Below, piece by piece: positions 15,144-21,659 of a stretch of DNA of 21,659 bases (positions are counted from its first letter, which is position 1; the number at the start of each line of letters is the position of its first letter). A model generated the notes under the pieces. That model was not told where the DNA came from and made no database searches. It saw only the letters and a program-made list of their open reading frames with translations. The stretch is taken from assembly GCA_030681145.1 (NCBI GenBank), contig JAUXXK010000068.1, positions 1 through 21,659 on the forward strand, given 5' to 3'. This DNA comes from Methanobacteriaceae archaeon (lineage in GTDB: Archaea; Methanobacteriota; Methanobacteria; Methanobacteriales; Methanobacteriaceae). Position numbers and translations under genes: made by a program.

Positions 15144-15926
15144 TCAATTTATAAACGACCACAAAACATCATCTCGAGATACAATACCTATTAGTTCTGA
15201 TTCTTTAGCTCGGTGAGGTTCGTTTTTAATAAATATTGGGTTTTTAACCACAGGCAACCGCCCAATATCTTCTTGAACCATCAAATTTGCGGCCTCGTCT
15301 ACTAACATCATGGAGGTACCTACAATAGGAGGAGTCTTCATGACTTTTTCAGCTGGAATCTTTCTAGTATGTCCAGATTTAATAAGATCTTTACGAGTAA
15401 CAATTCCAATTACTTTATTTTTTTTCAAAACAGGTAAACCAGAAAAGCCATATTCGTCCATTTTATCCCACAAAGTGGAAATATGATCTTGGTAATCACA
15501 AGTTACGACGTTTTCAGTTTTTATTTCTCCCAGAGTTTTACTGGAAGTTTTAGATCCCTCTTTTAAGAGAACTTTTAAAATATCAAACACACTTAAAATT
15601 CCCAACAAAGTTAGATTATTGTTGGATTCCACTACCGGGGCCTGAATCTCTTCAGCATTTAATAAATTATGGGCAGCATCGATTAAGTCCATTTCTGGAG
15701 TAAAAATAAGTTTAGGCCGCGCCATTATGCCCCTAGCTTCAATATTTGATTTAGTAGCAGAAATGTTTAGTATATTCCCACGAGTTATTAAACCTTTTAA
15801 ATGGCCTTCTTCAACCACAGGGATACAGCGAAAGTCCACATCCCGGAATATGGAACGCACCATAGTAGCAGCAGTGTTTATAGGAACTGTGACCGGATTA
15901 GAAGTCATCGCCTCTTCCACAATCAA
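15144..15926 (-). CDS. Four-CBS-domain protein
   Basis: The protein has 260 residues if it starts at the TTG at 15926. A GTG at 15935 would overlap the preceding gene, but GAGGGTGA (15939-15932) ends 5 nt before the TTG, which is the ideal spacing. The protein then opens with IVEEAMTSNPVTV, a standard CBS start. Loops are GLITRGNIL (Asn in place of Asp), GILSVFDIL, GIVTRKDLI and GIVSRDDVL. CBS4 has an insert (FIKNEPHRAKESELIGI). The stop of the upstream CBS-zinc gene is one base before this start, so the two are tightly coupled. No catalytic domain. Confidence 0.9.
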   Translation of the reverse strand: MIVEEAMTSNPVTVPINTAATMVRSIFRDVDFRCIPVVEEGHLKGLITRGNILNISATKSNIEARGIMARPKLIFTPEMDLIDAAHNLLNAEEIQAPVVESNNNLTLLGILSVFDILKVLLKEGSKTSSKTLGEIKTENVVTCDYQDHISTLWDKMDEYGFSGLPVLKKNKVIGIVTRKDLIKSGHTRKIPAEKVMKTPPIVGTSMMLVDEAANLMVQEDIGRLPVVKNPIFIKNEPHRAKESELIGIVSRDDVLWSFIN

Positions 15927-15927
15927 G

Positions 15928-16491
15928 TTATTCACCCTCTAAATCTTCTTTACATTCCTCACATAAATATTTGCCATCTATTTCATTTAAAAAATCTTCA
16001 AAGTTTCCACAAGCTTCACATGCCCCAGGTACAGGTTTTTCACCAGTAGCGCATACGACCTGATTTTCTGCAATGCGGGCATTTTCAACAAGAATCTCAG
16101 TAAGTTCAGGTGAAACTGCCATAACATCAGTAGATGTCAGTATACCAACAAGAACACCATTATTAACCACTGGGAGACGCCGAATACTATTTTTTGCCAT
16201 TAAACGAGCTGCCTCATTTAATTCTCTACCCGGTTCAATACTTATAAGGTTTGTAGTCATTATTTGATCTACGGTTATATCACTGGCTTTTAAATCTCTG
16301 GAAACCACTTTTCTAATGATATCACTTTCAGTTATGACCCCATCTGGTTGTGTATTGCTTTTTATAATTAAGCTACCCACATTTATTTTAGTCATAATCT
16401 TAGTCGCTTCTGTAACGCTGATTTTAGGATTTATTGTAACTACATTTGATGTCATGGCGTCGTGTACAGTAACTTTAGTCTCCATTTCCAT
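15928..16491 (-). CDS. Two-CBS-domain protein with C-terminal zinc ribbon
   Basis: The protein has 187 residues. One Bateman module (CBS1 about 7-63, loop GVITESDII; CBS2 about 72-126, loop GILTSTDVM) is followed by a zinc ribbon with Cys158-x2-Cys161 and Cys177-x2-Cys180 (CEACG and CEEC). An additional Cys147 precedes the ribbon. CBS-zinc ribbon proteins are known in archaea and are thought to couple nucleotide or SAM sensing to nucleic-acid or protein contacts. The GGGGGT ribosome-binding site begins in the queE stop region, 11 nt upstream of the ATG, so the gene is in the queD-queE transcript. It is the only member of the CBS run with a candidate interaction domain. Confidence 0.9.
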   Translation of the reverse strand: MEMETKVTVHDAMTSNVVTINPKISVTEATKIMTKINVGSLIIKSNTQPDGVITESDIIRKVVSRDLKASDITVDQIMTTNLISIEPGRELNEAARLMAKNSIRRLPVVNNGVLVGILTSTDVMAVSPELTEILVENARIAENQVVCATGEKPVPGACEACGNFEDFLNEIDGKYLCEECKEDLEGE

Positions 16492-16502
16492 CTAAAAACC
16501 CC

Positions 16503-17204
16503 CTATCTCACTTCTAGAAGTTTATGTACTTGAGGTATGGTCAGTACATTTAGTTGTTCTCCTACCTTTTCAGACATCTCGAATAGTTTAGAAGTATTTT
16601 TAACCCAATATTTTAAAGGACTAGCCGGTTGAAGGACCATTGAAATGTCAGAAGGGTCAGAAACCTGTTCTTTTATTGTTTCAGCCACAAGTTTTAGAGT
16701 GTCCACCCGAGTAGAAGGCAACATTACAACTTTACAATATGTATTTACCCCTCTTGATATTAATATGTTTATGGATTCAATCTCACGATCAATAATTTCA
16801 TGGTTAATATTCCCTTTGAAATGTTCTGGTAGTTTTATATCAACTGAGGCATGATTTAGTAAATCCGCAATTTTTTTAACCTCTTTAGGGAGCGAACCAT
16901 TTGTTTCTAAAAGAGAGGGGAATCTGTTTTTTTCTAAAAATGTTTTAATAAAATCCGCTTGTAAAAGTGGTTCTCCACCTGTAAACGAAATAGAATGGAA
17001 ATCAGGAGTTATAACATCCATAATATCTTTTTGAAGTTCCTTTAACGTTTTTTGTTCGCCAGCTGTGCTTTTCCTACTTTCAGGAGTATCACAATAATTG
17101 CAATTAAGGTTACATCCTGCAAACCTAACGAAAATCTGTCTTCTACCTATTAGTAATCCTTCTCCTTGTATACTGGAGAAAACTTCCATGATTGGTGCTT
17201 TCAT
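16503..17204 (-). CDS. queE: 7-carboxy-7-deazaguanine synthase (radical SAM)
   Basis: QueE rearranges 6-carboxytetrahydropterin to 7-carboxy-7-deazaguanine on the way to preQ0 and the archaeosine of archaeal tRNA G15. The protein has 233 residues from MKAPIMEVFSSIQGEGLL, the usual family N-terminus. The [4Fe-4S] motif is CNLNCNYC, with the family-specific Cys-x3-Cys-x2-Cys spacing, and the SAM motif is FTGGEPLLQ. The frame stays open upstream to a GTG at 17288 that overlaps the queD stop. The extra 28 residues do not resemble the family and no SD is present there, so I prefer the ATG at 17204, though its SD is also weak. It is followed 11 bp later by the CBS-zinc ribbon gene. Confidence 0.93.
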   Translation of the reverse strand: MKAPIMEVFSSIQGEGLLIGRRQIFVRFAGCNLNCNYCDTPESRKSTAGEQKTLKELQKDIMDVITPDFHSISFTGGEPLLQADFIKTFLEKNRFPSLLETNGSLPKEVKKIADLLNHASVDIKLPEHFKGNINHEIIDREIESINILISRGVNTYCKVVMLPSTRVDTLKLVAETIKEQVSDPSDISMVLQPASPLKYWVKNTSKLFEMSEKVGEQLNVLTIPQVHKLLEVR

Positions 17205-17280
17205 AAGAATCTTTTTTAAATATGGGTGTTTTGATTTGTCAATGTTAATAAAATTGTTATGATATCTAAATAAGAATTGA

Positions 17281-17760
17281 TTATTCACTCTTAGTGAAAA
17301 ATGCCCCTTGGCCTATTCCCTCATTAACACATACTTCCACACTGGATATTTTTGCTCCATGATCCTTTAATTTTTGAAAAACTTTTTCTGTAAAATATTC
17401 TGCAAGATCTTCTGCCGAAGTGGATTTTAAATCAAGCAAGTAACAATCATCTGCGGGTAATTTATACTCTTTACCATCAATATCAAATTCAACTGATTCT
17501 TCAGTTGATTTAAATGATATGAATTGATTCTTTAAAGGAATTAAAACCTTATGATCCATTACTGAGCATATTTCTCTAACTATTCCTTTTACCTCTTTAA
17601 AATCAGCTACAAACCCAAATTTTCCACTTCGCTCTCCTTCTACCACTACATCTACAATATATGAATGACCATGTATGCAACCGCAAGAATCGTGTTTAGG
17701 AATCATATGCGCCGCAGAAAATCTTAAATTTGCATGTATACCATTAATAACAATTTTCAT
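17281..17760 (-). CDS. queD: 6-carboxytetrahydropterin synthase family protein
   Basis: This is a member of the PTPS/QueD family, which converts dihydroneopterin triphosphate to 6-carboxytetrahydropterin, the substrate of QueE. The 159 residues contain the three zinc-binding His in FSAAHM and HGHSY. The catalytic Cys region is DSCGCIHGHSY (two Cys, spaced by one). The catalytic His and Asp are in VMDHKVL, and the substrate-binding Glu is in VCVNEGIG near the C-terminus. An insert around residues 82-105 (KSTEESVEFDIDGKEYKLP) lengthens it beyond the usual 120-140. AAGGT precedes the ATG. With queE just downstream, the role in archaeosine synthesis is well supported. Confidence 0.92.
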   Translation of the reverse strand: MKIVINGIHANLRFSAAHMIPKHDSCGCIHGHSYIVDVVVEGERSGKFGFVADFKEVKGIVREICSVMDHKVLIPLKNQFISFKSTEESVEFDIDGKEYKLPADDCYLLDLKSTSAEDLAEYFTEKVFQKLKDHGAKISSVEVCVNEGIGQGAFFTKSE

Positions 17761-17886
17761 GATTTTTACCTTCTAATTAATATATGACTATTTAGTTATT
17801 TGAATTTTTATTTGTTTTATTCTAATTAATAGCGAGAATGAATATACAACTTGACATCTTAAACTGTAATTGAAAAATTTTAAGAA

Positions 17887-18462
17887 TTATAAACTTCTTG
17901 TTTTAGAAATATCCATTTCTATTGATTTTATTTCATCCACATAAGATTTTAATACATTATTAATTAATTCAATTATGTTTTTTTCGTTAACACCCTCAAT
18001 TTCCAGGATTCCCTTGGTTTTAACATCTTTTGGAGTACCTTCACTGGTTATATTGACACCCAAATGGATTTTCATGCTAGTTGATGAAATACTAGCTATA
18101 GAAACTGTTAATTTTCCACCATCCACAAAAAGATCATCGCCATTTCTGGTAGATTGAACACCCCATTTAGAAATTAAATCTTTTAAGATCATTACAAGAA
18201 TTCTTTGGCGATGGTAACATAATTTAATATTAGTCGGTTGAGAATCAAAGTGTTCTACTATAAAATGAATCATTTTATCTGATTTAATCTCAATTCCCGT
18301 ATCTTCCACATCAATTATCTTTAAAGGATCGATTTCCATAGGCCCTATCCATGAAATTATACTAGAACCTTTTATATTCAGTTTATCCAAGGCCCAAAGG
18401 GGACGTATTTGACTACCATCATAACACATATTTTCCTCAACAAACTGACATATTATTTCCAT
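17887..18462 (-). CDS. DUF366 family protein
   Basis: The 191-residue protein matches the DUF366 pattern as I remember it. The N-terminus CYDGSQIRPLWALDKLNIKG is followed by SIISWIGP and an acidic IIDVEDTG. The conserved MIHFIVEHFD and YHRQRILVMILKDLI come before a beta-rich second half (DDLFVDGGKLTVSIASIS). Family function is not established. GGGGT lies about 9 nt before the ATG. It is 126 bp upstream of queD on the same strand, so it may be part of the archaeosine transcript or have its own. No membrane segment or metal motif is clear. Confidence 0.8.
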   Translation of the reverse strand: MEIICQFVEENMCYDGSQIRPLWALDKLNIKGSSIISWIGPMEIDPLKIIDVEDTGIEIKSDKMIHFIVEHFDSQPTNIKLCYHRQRILVMILKDLISKWGVQSTRNGDDLFVDGGKLTVSIASISSTSMKIHLGVNITSEGTPKDVKTKGILEIEGVNEKNIIELINNVLKSYVDEIKSIEMDISKTRSL

Positions 18463-18926
18463 ATATATCTACCCCGCACACGAAATTATTGTTAGTAACG
18501 TTAATTTAATTAGAGTTTAGTAAAAATTAATGCATTGGCTATTATTAGATACATACTGATTACTCAAAAACATGTTTAAGCAATTTTATTAATTCATTGT
18601 ATAATATCTAAAATATTAATTATTTAAAACTCCCTAAAATTTATAATTAATTTAAAATTAATAGAAAGAATTATATTGATTTATTTAATCTATAAAAGCC
18701 GTTTTTTTGAATGAAATTAGATTAATGACATTAAATTCTTAAATTTTTATAGATATACTGACAACCTTTTTATCAGATGATTGGTTCAACCAATTATTTC
18801 TGCATTTAAAATATTTTTAATATCTTAAATTAATTATTTCTTTTTATTATATCTTTTTCGGGACATATGCTTGAAATTATCATAATACCAACATATTAAT
18901 AGTGTTTATTTAACATTTAATTAATT
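18463..18926. other. 464-bp divergent intergenic region
   Basis: The spacer between DUF366 (minus) and the nucleotidyltransferase (plus) is very AT-rich and has no credible reading frame or RNA gene. It must hold two promoters facing outward. The only notable element is the 15-bp palindrome at 18780-18794. The nucleotidyltransferase ATG has no visible SD, so that mRNA may have a short or absent leader. Confidence 0.6.
18780..18794. promoter_or_regulatory. Palindrome, possible operator
   Basis: ATTGGTTCAACCAAT has two perfect 7-bp arms around a central C. Its symmetry and size suit a dimeric helix-turn-helix regulator. It is in the divergent spacer, about 130 bp before the nucleotidyltransferase start. 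Confidence 0.35.
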
Positions 18927-19970
18927 ATGAAAGTCAGACCTCGTGATTTCATATATACTAAAGATGACCTTTTTTTTGCAACAACCTCTTATCATCATCC
19001 CCCAAACAGAATATTGTCATTTTTGAGGTATATTCCTGATGAAAAAGGTTTAAGGTTTAAAAATGGGAGAAGATACAGTAAAGTAGATTCTGAACAGGCC
19101 TACATATTTTTAAAAGAAAATTATCCTTATTATTTATATGATTGTGATAACACCAAAGTTCAAATGATGGGTGTACCATTTAATAAAGTTCAAAATATTT
19201 TAAGGCCAAATGAAAGATTGCGATCGATATTAAATCAGAATATTAATAGAAAAAATAGTGAAGATACTCTTATAGAAAAAGTAATTAAAATTGCCAAAAC
19301 TTTTCATGAAAAAACTAATATCTCTTACAATAGTATGGGGATATCAGGATCCATTCTTCCAGGATTATACGATCCTAAAAACTCAGATATAGATTTTGTA
19401 GTTTATGGTTTACTAAATCACCGCCGAGCAATGGATCTTTTCAGTAGAATAAAGGATAATCCAAAAAATAGTTCATTTAAAAGTATAGGGGATAATTACT
19501 GGAAAAAAGTGTATGACAAACGAATAAAAGACTCTATTTTAAGTTTTGAAGAGTTTTGCTGGTATGAAAAAAGGAAAAACAACCGAGGAATGTTTGAAGG
19601 AGTCCTTTTTGATATTTTGGGCACAAGAGAGTGGGATGAGATACATGGAAGCTGGGGAGATACGAGTTATGAACCAATGGGGCAAATAACTGTAGAATGC
19701 AAAGTTACCAACGCAATTGCTTCCTTTGATAATCCTGCAGTTTATGAAGTAGAAAATGTAAAAATAATTAATGGTCCAGAAGTAAATATAAATGAAATTG
19801 CCTCATTTACTCATACTTATTCCGGTCAAGCAATAGAAGATGAAGAAATAGTTGCCCAGGGAAAACTCGAAAAAGTGATTGGTGAACAAGAAACCCACCG
19901 TGTTGTAGTAGGTACTACTCGTGAATCTTTAAATGAATTTATAAAGTTAAAGTATATTCCCTCTTTATAA
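18927..19970 (+). CDS. Archaeal nucleotidyltransferase of unknown substrate (pol beta superfamily)
   Basis: The protein has 347 residues. An N-terminal domain (about 1-110, MKVRPRDFIYTKDDLFFATT) is followed by a pol-beta-type nucleotidyltransferase core. The core has GISGSILPGLYDP (Gly141-Ser142) and the metal-binding pair Asp154 and Asp156 in SDIDFVVYG. A third acidic residue is probably Asp229 in VLFDILGTREW. The C-terminal part (about 245-347) is beta-rich, with ITVECKVTNAIASFDNPAVY and a closing HRVVVGTTRESLNEFIKL, and may be a substrate-recognition barrel. Such proteins are conserved in euryarchaea as a predicted nucleotidyltransferase; the substrate is not known to me. No SD is seen before the ATG. 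It lies 85 bp upstream of hom. Confidence 0.8.
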   Translation: MKVRPRDFIYTKDDLFFATTSYHHPPNRILSFLRYIPDEKGLRFKNGRRYSKVDSEQAYIFLKENYPYYLYDCDNTKVQMMGVPFNKVQNILRPNERLRSILNQNINRKNSEDTLIEKVIKIAKTFHEKTNISYNSMGISGSILPGLYDPKNSDIDFVVYGLLNHRRAMDLFSRIKDNPKNSSFKSIGDNYWKKVYDKRIKDSILSFEEFCWYEKRKNNRGMFEGVLFDILGTREWDEIHGSWGDTSYEPMGQITVECKVTNAIASFDNPAVYEVENVKIINGPEVNINEIASFTHTYSGQAIEDEEIVAQGKLEKVIGEQETHRVVVGTTRESLNEFIKLKYIPSL

Positions 19971-20055
19971 AATACTTTGAAAATATTATAATAATTAATT
20001 AATAATTTTAATATTAATCATCTTGATGTCCTGGATAATATCCTGGAGGATTTTT

Positions 20056-21348
20056 ATGAATGAAAAAACAATAAATATTGGATTAATTGGTTTTGGAACC
20101 ATCGGATCAGGAGTAATAGAAATATTTAATCAAAATATTGATTTAATACAGGAAAAAGTTGGTAAAGAAATCATCCTTAAAAAAGTAGTTGATTTAGATA
20201 TCACTACAGATAGAGGAGTTGAAATATCCCCTGAAAAACTTTCCACAGATATTGATGAAATTCTAGAAGATCCCGAAATATCAATTGTAATTGAATTAAT
20301 TGGTGGATATGAACCAGCATTTAGTTTTATTATTAAGGCCTTAAAAAATGGTAAAAATGTTGTTACAGCAAATAAAGCACTTTTGGCTAAATATTGGAAA
20401 GAAGTAATAAGTACTGCAGAAAAAAATAATGTTAGAATTGCTTTTGAAGCTAGTGTAGGGGGAGGGATTCCACTTTTACAGCCTTTAAATGAGTCTCTTG
20501 CCGCCAATAATTTTAATGGGATTTACGGTATAATAAATGGAACTGCTAATTACATACTAAGCAAAATGAGTGAAAAAGAATTAAATTTGGACGATGTTCT
20601 TAAAGAAGCTCAAGAAAAAGGTTATGCAGAACAAGATCCTACCTTTGATATCGAAGGCCATGATACTGCTCAAAAACTAATTATTTTAACCATACTTGGT
20701 TTTGGAACTTACTTGACCCAAGATAAATTCCATGTAGAAGGAATCACTCAAATAACTCCACTAGATATAAAATTTACCTCCAAAAACTTAGGGTATGTTA
20801 CCAAATTATTAGGAATAAGCCGTAAAATAGATGGTGAATTAGAAGTCAGAGTTCATCCCACTTTAATTCCGCACAATCACCTTTTAGCTTCAGTTAATGA
20901 TGTTTTCAACGGGGTGTATCTCATTGGAGATGCCGTTGGCCCAGTGATGATGTATGGACAGGGGGCCGGCATGATGCCTACTGCCAGTGCCATAATGGGA
21001 GATTGTATTGATATAATAAACAATCCAAACAAAAAAATAAACTATGGACCCCCCAAAAAGATAGAAGAACGTATTAAAAGTATGGATGACGTAGTTTCTA
21101 AATATTACATCCGATTAAATGCTATTGATCAACCTGGTGTACTCCATAATTTATCTGGAATATTAAGTAATTTTAATATCAGTTTGGAATCGGTTAATCA
21201 GGACAAAAATGAAAAAAACGATGCCATACCTATATTTTTGGTAACCCATAAAGCATATGAAAAAGATATACGGAATGCTATAAATGAAATTGACCAATTA
21301 CCACAGATACAGGCTCCGAGTACGTTAATTAGAATTTTAGACGAATAA
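20056..21348 (+). CDS. hom: Homoserine dehydrogenase with C-terminal ACT domain
   Basis: Hom reduces aspartate semialdehyde to homoserine for threonine and methionine synthesis. The chosen start gives 430 residues beginning MNEKTINIGLIGFGTIGSGV. An upstream ATG at 20023 adds 11 residues, but GGAGG lies 6 nt before 20056. The NAD(P) loop GFGTIGSG is followed by VVTANKALLAKYW and the substrate-binding region ASVGGGIPLLQPL. The signature INGTANYILSKM and the acidic EQDPTFDIEGHDTAQK stretch are also present. An ACT domain (about 350-430, IRLNAIDQPGVLHNLSGILS) probably gives threonine feedback control. The T8 tract at 21362-21369 ends the transcript. Confidence 0.95.
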   Translation: MNEKTINIGLIGFGTIGSGVIEIFNQNIDLIQEKVGKEIILKKVVDLDITTDRGVEISPEKLSTDIDEILEDPEISIVIELIGGYEPAFSFIIKALKNGKNVVTANKALLAKYWKEVISTAEKNNVRIAFEASVGGGIPLLQPLNESLAANNFNGIYGIINGTANYILSKMSEKELNLDDVLKEAQEKGYAEQDPTFDIEGHDTAQKLIILTILGFGTYLTQDKFHVEGITQITPLDIKFTSKNLGYVTKLLGISRKIDGELEVRVHPTLIPHNHLLASVNDVFNGVYLIGDAVGPVMMYGQGAGMMPTASAIMGDCIDIINNPNKKINYGPPKKIEERIKSMDDVVSKYYIRLNAIDQPGVLHNLSGILSNFNISLESVNQDKNEKNDAIPIFLVTHKAYEKDIRNAINEIDQLPQIQAPSTLIRILDE

Positions 21349-21359
21349 TATACTCAAAA

Positions 21360-21370
21360 TATTTTTTTTA
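21360..21370 (+). terminator. Oligo-T terminator after hom
   Basis: A run of eight T residues lies 14 nt after the hom stop codon, before the next gene on the same strand. Confidence 0.5.
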
Positions 21371-21440
21371 AATTCTTAGTAATACTAAAATAATAAATAA
21401 TATTAAATAAATAAATTAAATTATAAATAGGAGGTATTAA

Positions 21441-21659
21441 ATGTCAGTCCTAGTGTCTTCCATAAATGAATATCTGTTTTGTCCTTTAAAATTGTATTTA
21501 AGGCATCATCTGGAATTTGAAAAAACTGAAAAGAAGTATAGCGCAAAAGATAATATTCTTATTTTTCGCCAGGTCTATAAAGATTATAATGATATTGTTC
21601 GTAAAAATCTAAGAATGGTTAAAAAAGAGATGAATGCTTCTCAAATAAGTGAAATTCTC
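21441..21659 (+). CDS. Cas4/DUF83-like exonuclease, 5' part only
   Basis: Only the first 73 codons are in the window. The opening (MSVLVSSINEYLFCPLKLYL) has the N-terminal pattern of Cas4-type PD-(D/E)xK nucleases. These start with a short helix ending in a Cys-Pro motif whose Cys holds the [4Fe-4S] cluster, followed by a Tyr/Leu/Arg helix. The cluster's other three Cys and the nuclease motifs would lie beyond the edge. AGGAGGT at 21429-21435 is a strong ribosome-binding site at the correct spacing. No CRISPR repeat or other cas gene is visible, so it may be a stand-alone Cas4-like protein. Family call is moderate, because only the first Cys motif is seen. Confidence 0.55.
   Translation, partial: MSVLVSSINEYLFCPLKLYLRHHLEFEKTEKKYSAKDNILIFRQVYKDYNDIVRKNLRMVKKEMNASQISEIL

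Noticed and set aside
12061..16491. Annotation of the CBS genes as IMP dehydrogenases
   Set aside because: They contain only CBS motifs (and one zinc ribbon). The catalytic barrel and active-site Cys loop of IMP dehydrogenase are absent.
17205..17288. N-terminal extension of QueE from the GTG at 17288
   Set aside because: The 28 residues lack family resemblance and SD support; the domain starts normally at the ATG at 17204.
1..21659. CRISPR arrays, insertion sequences, tRNA and rRNA genes
   Set aside because: Intergenic regions were read for regularly spaced repeats, terminal inverted repeats and cloverleaf patterns; none was found.

Overview
The window looks like chromosome from a low-GC archaeon of the order Methanobacteriales, probably a mesophilic Methanobacterium-type methanogen. 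The evidence is archaeal Nop5 next to fibrillarin, an archaeal-type CoaBC, an ATP-dependent RNA ligase of the MthRnl type, archaeosine-pathway genes, strong Shine-Dalgarno (SD) motifs of the GGAGGTGA type, TATA-like promoter boxes and oligo-T transcript ends. From memory, the gene order pyrD, nop5/fibrillarin, coaBC, pheA, RNA ligase, a run of CBS proteins, queE/queD and homoserine dehydrogenase matches the MTH1213-MTH1232 region of Methanothermobacter thermautotrophicus. This synteny was recalled, not searched.

Layout. 1-519 is the 3' end of a secreted protein gene. 623-3526 (minus) holds an AI-2E-family membrane protein and the pyrimidine pair pyrD-pyrK. 3682-5928 (plus) is a box C/D RNP module, nop5 and flpA, with a small membrane protein between them. 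5929-6174 is a convergent intergenic gap containing a GC-richer patch with interleaved inverted repeats, a candidate structured RNA. 6175-10507 (minus) holds coaBC, two paralogous PsbP-like lipoproteins, a one-pass membrane protein with a SHOCT-like N-terminus, and pheA.

10664-17760 (minus) is the most distinctive part. It starts at the queD end with queD and queE, followed by five consecutive proteins built almost entirely of CBS domains (about 18 CBS motifs in total). The last of these is joined to an ATP-dependent RNA ligase. The ligase appears to begin at a non-canonical ATT that overlaps the upstream stop codon (TAATT), because its N-terminal zinc ribbon is split by the first available ATG. 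17887-18462 is a DUF366 protein. After a 464-bp divergent spacer, the plus strand carries a nucleotidyltransferase, homoserine dehydrogenase and the first 73 codons of a Cas4/DUF83-like nuclease.

How they work together. Much of the window concerns RNA modification or processing (Nop5, fibrillarin, RNA ligase, QueD/QueE for archaeosine) and core biosynthesis (UMP, CoA, phenylalanine, threonine/methionine). The CBS cluster probably forms hetero-oligomeric sensors of adenine nucleotides or S-adenosylmethionine. It contains no enzyme domain, and its output partner is unknown. No tRNA, rRNA, CRISPR array, insertion sequence or transposase was seen.
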